From assembly GCA_937995865.1 (NCBI GenBank), contig CALKJA010000198.1, forward strand, positions 1 through 46,733: a stretch of DNA of 46,733 bases. Direction: 5' to 3'. Shown one piece after another: positions 40,985 to 46,733 of the stretch. The translations under genes were made by a program, and so were the position numbers. The DNA is from an uncultured Paracoccaceae bacterium (GTDB lineage Bacteria > Pseudomonadota > Alphaproteobacteria > Rhodobacterales > Rhodobacteraceae). How positions within the stretch are numbered: position 1 is the stretch's first letter; the number at the start of each line of letters is the position of its first letter. The notes beneath the pieces are model-generated. The model worked only from the letters and a program-made list of their open reading frames with translations, was not told the origin of the DNA and did not search any database.

Positions 40985-43236
40985 CGTATGTTACAGGCGG
41001 CGATGATCGCCATTGTCAGGATATCATTTGCCGTTGAGACGTTCGAGCAAAGCTGAACAGGCTTATCGATTCCGGTAAGAATTGGTCCGATCACCGTTGC
41101 ACCAGCCATTTCCTGCATCAGCTTAACTGAGATCGAGGCCGAATGCCGGGCCGGGACAACAAGCACGTTGGCAGGGCCAGACAATCGACAGAAAGGATAA
41201 TTCGCCATCGCCTTAGCATTGAGGGCCACGTCGACAGTCATCTCGCCTTCAAATTCAAAATCAACACCGCGCTCTTCAAGCACTTTGGGGGCTTGATGCA
41301 TTTTCTCCGCCCGTTCTGATACCGGGTACCCAAAGGTTGAGAAGCTTACGAACGCTACACGGGGCTCAAGACCCAGTGCCGCCGCCACACCAGCTCCACG
41401 CTCAGCGATATCTGCAAGGTCATGCTCATCAGGCCATTCATGGACAAGAGTATCCGCGACAAGCACGATCCGCCCCCGGTGAAGCAGCGCGGTCACACCT
41501 ACGGCTCCTTGTGACGGCTGTGCGTCAAACACGTGATTGATCAGCTCAAGGATATGAGCGCTTTTTCGGGTTGCGCCCGTGACCACGCCATCCCCGTGCC
41601 CATGTGCCGCCATCAGGGCCGCAAACACATGCCGATCCCGCGCCGCAAGCCGATGGATGTCTTGCCGGTCAAAGCCCTTGCGTTGCAGGCGCGCAGAGAG
41701 AAAATCCTTGTAGGTCTCAAGGTGCTCTGTGTTTGCCGCATTTGCGATCTCAAGCTCATCACATGCATCCCCAAGGCCCAACGCATCAAGATCCGCTTTC
41801 ACTTCGGCTTCTCGGGCAATGACAATCGCTTGGCCCATGCCCTGCCGCTGATATTGAACCGCTGCACGCAATACTCGCGGATCGTCCCCTTCGGCAAAGA
41901 TCATCCGTGCTTGGGCCGCGCGCGCCCTCTCATTGATTCCAGACATGATCGAGGCTGTTGGATCCATCCGCGCCTTGAGGCCAAGCTCATAGGATTCCAT
42001 GTCCACAATGGGCCGTCTGGCGACGCCTGTATCCATACCTGCGCGAGCCACCGCAGGCGGAATGCGGTGGATTAGTCTCGGATCAAAAGGTGTGGGGATG
42101 ATATAATCACGTCCAAAGGACAGCTCTTTCCCATATGCAATTCCAACCTCATCCGGAACGTCTTCACGGGCAAGATCCGCCAAAGCCCGCGCGCAAGCGA
42201 TCTTCATTTCATCGTTGATGGCGCGAGCATGAATGTCCAACGCACCACGGAAGAGATATGGAAAACCCAGCACATTATTGACCTGATTGGGGTAATCAGA
42301 CCGCCCGGTTGCAACAATCGCATCCGGACGTACGGCTTGTGCATCTTCTGGCGTGATTTCCGGATCCGGGTTCGCCATTGCAAAGATTACCGGGTCTTTG
42401 GCCATGCTTGCGACCATCCCCGGAGTGACTGCCCCTTTGACAGAAACGCCCAGAAACACGTCCGCGCCGTCCATTGCCTGCTCTAATGTTCGCAGGTCTG
42501 TTGAAACGGCATGGCCAGACTTCCACTGGTTCATCCCTTGAGTTCGGCCCTGGTAGATCACGCCTTTGGTGTCGCAGACGATACAATTTTGATGCTGCGC
42601 ACCCATCGACTTGAGCAGCTCGATACAAGCAATACCCGCAGCACCTGCGCCGTTGAGAACGATCTTCACATCTTCGATCTTCTTTCCCGAAAGCTTCAAC
42701 GCGTTCAGAAGGCCGGCGGCACAAATCACCGCCGTGCCGTGCTGATCATCATGGAAGACGGGGATATCCATTTCTTCCTTGAGCCGCTGCTCGATGATGA
42801 AGCATTCAGGCGCTTTGATGTCTTCAAGATTGATCCCGCCAAAGGATGGACCCATCAACCGCACAGCATTTACGAAGGCGTCAACGTCTTCGGTGTCCAG
42901 TTCCAGATCGATAGAGTTCACATCAGCAAATCGTTTGAAGAGAACCGATTTGCCCTCCATCACGGGTTTCGATCCCAATGCACCAAGATTGCCCAAACCA
43001 AGAACGGCTGTACCATTGGAAATTACAGCAACAAGATTGCCCTTGTTGGTATAGTCATAGGCCAGTTCGGGGTTATCCGCGATTGCAAGGCAAGGATGTG
43101 CAACGCCGGGCGAATAAGCAAGGCTCAAGTCCCTCTGTGTTGCCATTGGTACAGTCGCCTGAATCTCAAACTTCCCCGGTGATGGCTCCATGTGAAAATG
43201 AAGCGCGTCCTCAGGCGTGACTTTGATGTTGGACAT
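40981..43236 (-). CDS. maeB: NADP-dependent malic enzyme with C-terminal phosphotransacetylase-like domain
   Basis: A 751-residue two-domain protein of the MaeB type. The N-terminal part (about 1-430) is malic enzyme with the active-site run FHDDQHGTAVICAAGLLNAL near 160 and the dinucleotide motif VLNGAGAAGIACIEL. The C-terminal part (about 445-750) is a phosphotransacetylase-like domain (MIFAEGDDPRVLRAA) that in this family is regulatory rather than catalytic. It turns malate into pyruvate and NADPH in the cytoplasm. AGGGAG six bases before the ATG. Divergent from mutS across 119 bases. Confidence 0.95.
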   Translation of the reverse strand: MSNIKVTPEDALHFHMEPSPGKFEIQATVPMATQRDLSLAYSPGVAHPCLAIADNPELAYDYTNKGNLVAVISNGTAVLGLGNLGALGSKPVMEGKSVLFKRFADVNSIDLELDTEDVDAFVNAVRLMGPSFGGINLEDIKAPECFIIEQRLKEEMDIPVFHDDQHGTAVICAAGLLNALKLSGKKIEDVKIVLNGAGAAGIACIELLKSMGAQHQNCIVCDTKGVIYQGRTQGMNQWKSGHAVSTDLRTLEQAMDGADVFLGVSVKGAVTPGMVASMAKDPVIFAMANPDPEITPEDAQAVRPDAIVATGRSDYPNQVNNVLGFPYLFRGALDIHARAINDEMKIACARALADLAREDVPDEVGIAYGKELSFGRDYIIPTPFDPRLIHRIPPAVARAGMDTGVARRPIVDMESYELGLKARMDPTASIMSGINERARAAQARMIFAEGDDPRVLRAAVQYQRQGMGQAIVIAREAEVKADLDALGLGDACDELEIANAANTEHLETYKDFLSARLQRKGFDRQDIHRLAARDRHVFAALMAAHGHGDGVVTGATRKSAHILELINHVFDAQPSQGAVGVTALLHRGRIVLVADTLVHEWPDEHDLADIAERGAGVAAALGLEPRVAFVSFSTFGYPVSERAEKMHQAPKVLEERGVDFEFEGEMTVDVALNAKAMANYPFCRLSGPANVLVVPARHSASISVKLMQEMAGATVIGPILTGIDKPVQLCSNVSTANDILTMAIIAACNIR

Positions 43237-43355
43237 TCGGGTCTCCCTCCCCGTTTTTTTCGCAAGCTATCGGGCGTTTTCATCCCACACAACCGAACCT
43301 GCCCTTTTCGCCGGATGTTAGCGACGATACTGTTTGCGGCAGGGGGATGCCGCAG

Positions 43356-45995
43356 ATGAGCAGCACAGCGACCGTGACGCCAATGATGGCACAATTCCTT
43401 GAGATCAAGGCGGACTATCCGGACGCGCTCTTGTTCTATCGGATGGGCGATTTTTATGAATTGTTCTTTGACGATGCCGTAGCGGCAGCGGCGGCCCTGG
43501 ATATTGCATTGACCAAACGCGGCAAGCATCTAGGCGCTGATATCCCGATGTGCGGTGTGCCGGTGCATGCGGCTGAGAATTATCTTTTGACCCTGATCCG
43601 CAAAGGATTTCGGGTTGCCGTTGGGGAGCAGCTTGAAAGCCCAGCGGAGGCCAAAAAGCGTGGATCCAAATCAGTCGTGAAGCGTGGCGTGACAAGGCTT
43701 GTGACGCCCGGCACTCTTACTGAGGAATCCCTTTTGGATGCTCGGCGAAATAACTTTCTCGCTGCGTTTGCCACTGTTCGAGATGTTGGTGCGCTAGCTT
43801 GGGTCGATGTTTCAACAGGTGAGCTCCGCGTTGCGACGTGTCCGCGCGTGAAACTGGGCCCAGAGCTTGCACGTCTTACACCTGCTGAAGTTTTGCTCAG
43901 TGAGGCGCTTTTTGTCGAATTAGAACCTGTAATCTTGGAACTTGGGGGTGCTGCTACAGAGCTGGTTCGCGGGGCATTCGACAGTGAGCAAGCATCGGAG
44001 TTGGGTAAGCGAATCTTTGGTGTGGCCAGCCTTGAGGTATTCGCCCCATTTACCCGGGCTGAAACCTCGGCGCTGGGCGCGTTGCTCAATTATCTTGAAC
44101 TCACTCAAAAAGGGAAACTGCCACTTTTGCGGCCTCCCGTGCGCGAGACTCAAAACCAAACTGTTGAGATTGACAGCGCAACGCGACGCAATCTTGAGCT
44201 AACACGCGCGCTGAATGGCGCAAAGTCTGGCTCGCTTTTGGCAAGTATCGACCACACACAAACAGCGGCGGGCGGGCGAATGCTGGAGCGGCGTCTTTCA
44301 AGCCCCTCTCGCGATCTTGACCTCATTCACCAGCGGCAGGACGAAACCGAAGCACTTGTGGAGCAGGGTTTGCTGCGGGGAGATTTGCGGGCCTGCCTCA
44401 AGGAGTGTCCAGATCTTGAGCGGGCGATGTCTCGTCTTTCACTAGAACGCGGCGGGCCACGTGACTTGGCGGTTGTATCGCGAGCGATCGGAGCTGCAGA
44501 GCGTTGCGCCGCGATTGTTGGTAATCATGCGGACGCTTTGGCGAGATATAACCCGACTCTTAAAGCGCTCCCAGACCTTGCGAAGCTTTTGGATGATGCG
44601 TTGGTTGCGGAACCCTCTTTGTTGGCCCGTGACGGTGGGTTTGTGGCCACTGGGTATGACGCCGAGCTAGATGAGCTTCGTAACTTGCGGGATGAAGGTC
44701 GCAGCGTGATTGCCCGCCTACAAAGCGATTATTCAGGTCAAACCGGGATCCCGTCGCTTAAGATCAAGCATAACAATGTGCTGGGTTACTTCATCGAAAC
44801 AACAGCGACACATGCTGAAAAGATGCTGGGTCCACCTCTGAATGAAGCGTTCATCCATCGGCAAACAACCGCGAACGCCGTGCGCTTTACGACAGTAGAA
44901 CTGTCTGAGTTAGAGACTAAAATCCTAAATGCAGGGCAAGAGGCCATTGCAATCGAACTGCGGTTCTTTGCCATGCTCCGCGACGAGATCCTTTCAAAGT
45001 CAGCCGGTCTTGCCGATCTTTCAGAATCTCTGGCTGCTTTGGATGTGGCTGCGAGCCAAGCAGAGTTAGCAAGCCGCTCCAATTGGGTTCGGCCAGAAGT
45101 TACTGCGGGATTGGAGTTTGAAATCTCGGGAGGGCGGCACCCGGTTGTAGAGGCTGCATTGGTCACAAGCGGTGCACCCTTTGTGGCGAATGATTGCGCA
45201 TTGGGCGAAGGAGGGCGTGTTTGGCTGATCACGGGCCCAAACATGGCGGGTAAATCGACATTCCTGCGTCAGAACGCTCTGATTGCAATTCTTGCGCAGA
45301 TGGGGGGGTTTGTGCCCGCCAATAGCGCCCGGATTGGGGCGGTTTCACAAGTCTTTAGTCGGGTTGGCGCTTCGGATGATCTGGCACGTGGACGATCAAC
45401 TTTTATGGTCGAGATGGTCGAAACTGCTGCGATCCTCAATCAAGCTGACGACCGGGCGCTTGTTATCCTTGATGAGATTGGGCGCGGCACATCCACTTAT
45501 GACGGGCTTTCCATTGCATGGGCTTCACTAGAACACCTGCATGACGTGAACCAAAGCCGTGCTCTCTTTGCGACGCATTACCATGAAATGACTGCGCTCT
45601 CGGCAAAACTGGATCATGTGGAAAACGCAACAATGGCAGTTAAGGAACATGCCGGTGATGTCGTGTTTTTGCATGAGGTGCGCAAAGGGGCTGCGGATCG
45701 GAGCTATGGCGTACAAGTGGCGAAACTCGCCGGTCTTCCACCACGTGTTATTGATCGCGCGCGTGTCGTATTGGAAGCTTTGGAAAAGGGTGAGCGCGAA
45801 GGCGGCGGCACCCGAGCGGCCCTGATCGATGATCTTCCACTTTTTGCGAATGTCGCAAGCCCCGTGCGCAATGACCCACATAAAACATCTGAGGTCGAGG
45901 AAAAGCTCGCCGGAGTTCATCCCGACGAGCTGACAGCGCGTGCCGCGCTGGATCTTGTGTATGAATTGACGGCGCTCTTACGTCGGGTTGGATGA
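43356..45995 (+). CDS. mutS: DNA mismatch repair protein MutS
   Basis: An 879-residue mismatch-recognition ATPase. The mismatch-contact phenylalanine and glutamate lie in MGDFYELFFDDA near residue 35. Walker A GPNMAGKSTFLRQ is near 625 and Walker B ALVILDEIGRGTSTYDG near 700, with the dimer helix-turn-helix at the C-terminus. Two ATGs are possible; the second is preferred because AGGGGG sits nine bases ahead of it and touches the first ATG. It overlaps the convergent grpE gene by 18 bases. Confidence 0.97.
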   Translation: MSSTATVTPMMAQFLEIKADYPDALLFYRMGDFYELFFDDAVAAAAALDIALTKRGKHLGADIPMCGVPVHAAENYLLTLIRKGFRVAVGEQLESPAEAKKRGSKSVVKRGVTRLVTPGTLTEESLLDARRNNFLAAFATVRDVGALAWVDVSTGELRVATCPRVKLGPELARLTPAEVLLSEALFVELEPVILELGGAATELVRGAFDSEQASELGKRIFGVASLEVFAPFTRAETSALGALLNYLELTQKGKLPLLRPPVRETQNQTVEIDSATRRNLELTRALNGAKSGSLLASIDHTQTAAGGRMLERRLSSPSRDLDLIHQRQDETEALVEQGLLRGDLRACLKECPDLERAMSRLSLERGGPRDLAVVSRAIGAAERCAAIVGNHADALARYNPTLKALPDLAKLLDDALVAEPSLLARDGGFVATGYDAELDELRNLRDEGRSVIARLQSDYSGQTGIPSLKIKHNNVLGYFIETTATHAEKMLGPPLNEAFIHRQTTANAVRFTTVELSELETKILNAGQEAIAIELRFFAMLRDEILSKSAGLADLSESLAALDVAASQAELASRSNWVRPEVTAGLEFEISGGRHPVVEAALVTSGAPFVANDCALGEGGRVWLITGPNMAGKSTFLRQNALIAILAQMGGFVPANSARIGAVSQVFSRVGASDDLARGRSTFMVEMVETAAILNQADDRALVILDEIGRGTSTYDGLSIAWASLEHLHDVNQSRALFATHYHEMTALSAKLDHVENATMAVKEHAGDVVFLHEVRKGAADRSYGVQVAKLAGLPPRVIDRARVVLEALEKGEREGGGTRAALIDDLPLFANVASPVRNDPHKTSEVEEKLAGVHPDELTARAALDLVYELTALLRRVG

Positions 45996-46541
45996 AACCC
46001 CAACCTGCGCAGGCCGAAGCAAGCGATCGTGGAGCATGAAGCCTTCGGCAGCGACCTGAATAATCTCACCCGCTTTTGTGCCCGGAACAGGGGCTTCAAA
46101 CATCGCTTGGTGATGTTGAGGGTCAAATTTATCGCCAACGTCCGGCGTGATCGGTTCAATTCCGTGCTTGGCAAATGTATTCACCAGCTCGCGCATGGTA
46201 AGCTCGACGCCTTCCATCAAGGCGGCATCTGCTTCGCCCTCGGCTTCAGAGGCAGCCTGAATTGCGCGCTTCATATTGTCAAAAACAGGAAGCAGATCGC
46301 GGGCAAGCTTGGAGCCGCCATAGTTCTCAGCCTCTTTGCGATCACGTTCTGACCGCTTGCGCGAATTCTCGGCATCAGCCAATGCACGCATAAATTTGTC
46401 TTGAAACGAGTCCCGTTCCGCGCGCAGCTGGTCTAGCTCAGCAGCTTCTTCGGTAATCTCTGCCGTTTCTTCGGCCATCTCTTCGGCCTCTGCCTCATCG
46501 ATGTCATCCAGAAACTCGTCCAGTGAGTCCTTGTTCGCCAT
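45978..46541 (-). CDS. grpE: GrpE, DnaK nucleotide exchange factor
   Basis: A 187-residue co-chaperone that releases ADP from DnaK. The acidic N-terminal coil (about 1-55, rich in Glu) is followed by the long dimer helix RDKFMRALADAENSRKRSERD-like segment (about 47-65) and the C-terminal beta domain with VGDKFDPQHHQAMFEAP. AGAGG lies five bases before the ATG. It follows hrcA at 9 bases, so the two share a transcript; heat-shock control would be by HrcA at an operator outside the window. Confidence 0.95.
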   Translation of the reverse strand: MANKDSLDEFLDDIDEAEAEEMAEETAEITEEAAELDQLRAERDSFQDKFMRALADAENSRKRSERDRKEAENYGGSKLARDLLPVFDNMKRAIQAASEAEGEADAALMEGVELTMRELVNTFAKHGIEPITPDVGDKFDPQHHQAMFEAPVPGTKAGEIIQVAAEGFMLHDRLLRPAQVGVSSNPT

Positions 46542-46550
46542 GTTATCCTC

Positions 46551-46733
46551 TTAGCCTCGCTCAGTGAGCACGCGACCCACCAGTTCTGCTGTATAATTCA
46601 CAATGGGCACGATGCGCCCGTAATTAAGGCGCGTGGGTCCAATTACTCCGACGGCTCCCACGACCTTACGGTCTGCGTTCATATAGGGAGACACCACCAG
46701 AGAGGAACCCGAAAGTGAAAAGAGTTTGTTCTC
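46551..46733 (-). CDS. hrcA: Heat-inducible transcription repressor HrcA (partial, C-terminal 60 residues)
   Basis: The gene continues beyond the right edge, so only the end is seen. The visible residues include [38 protein letters not shown], the typical HrcA C-terminus. HrcA represses groE and related heat-shock genes at CIRCE operators. Immediately upstream of grpE in the same direction, the common alphaproteobacterial hrcA-grpE order. Confidence 0.93.
   Translation of the reverse strand, partial: ENKLFSLSGSSLVVSPYMNADRKVVGAVGVIGPTRLNYGRIVPIVNYTAELVGRVLTERG

Overview
The window is a gene-dense stretch of an alphaproteobacterial chromosome, most likely from the Rhodobacterales (Roseobacter group). 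The case rests on several things that fit this group: moderately high GC, a two-domain malic enzyme, an IlvA/ArgG/MutS/GrpE-HrcA core, a bacterial voltage-gated sodium channel, FAD-GcvT (dimethylglycine dehydrogenase-like) and MttB-family enzymes, and a ComF-glutaredoxin-nitrilase cluster. The genus cannot be settled by reading. There is no sign of phage, insertion sequences, CRISPR, tRNA or rRNA, and no gene-free gap longer than about 225 bases.

Region 1 (1-13287) is an accessory-looking catabolic block. It holds the start of a molybdenum-hydroxylase [2Fe-2S] subunit, an AraC regulator, an FAD/GcvT demethylating oxidase, a LysR regulator divergent from an MttB-family methyltransferase, and a peptide/nickel-type ABC transporter (two permeases, a fused double ATPase, a Tat-exported binding protein) preceded by a prolyl aminopeptidase. 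A simple reading is uptake of a methylated amine or peptide-like compound, methyl transfer by the MttB homologue, and oxidation of the remaining N-methyl groups to the folate pool. No corrinoid protein is present, and the substrate is unknown.

Region 2 (13369-18440) is housekeeping: UbiG, a MarR regulator, a nitrilase-family amidase, glutaredoxin, ComF, an NDUFAF5/BioC-like methyltransferase with a degenerate SAM motif, and ferrochelatase. Region 3 (18559-22227) is an envelope cluster: a 61-residue secreted or membrane peptide, two L,D-transpeptidases, a CAP-domain lipoprotein and a WG-repeat protein.

Region 4 (31318 down to 22293, minus strand) is an eight-gene run with four-base overlaps and several GTG/TTG starts: HslO, a CoA-type NUDIX hydrolase, CCA-adding enzyme, a LysE-type exporter, a heterodimeric ABC exporter pair, an Fe-S RNA methyltransferase and a NavAb-like sodium channel. 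Translation is probably coupled along the run.

Region 5 (31443-46733) contains a second NUDIX enzyme, an RsbU-type phosphatase with a receiver-like domain lacking the phosphorylatable aspartate, IlvA, an unknown multi-pass membrane protein, ArgG, a small SCP2 protein, a Tat-exported protein of unknown function, a sulfotransferase/class IV aminotransferase pair, exported MsrA, malic enzyme plus ribokinase, MutS, GrpE and the end of HrcA. No obvious single new defence or mobile system stands out. The best candidates for new biology are the MttB/FAD-GcvT/ABC locus, the sodium-channel operon, the sulfotransferase-aminotransferase pair and the pseudo-receiver phosphatase.
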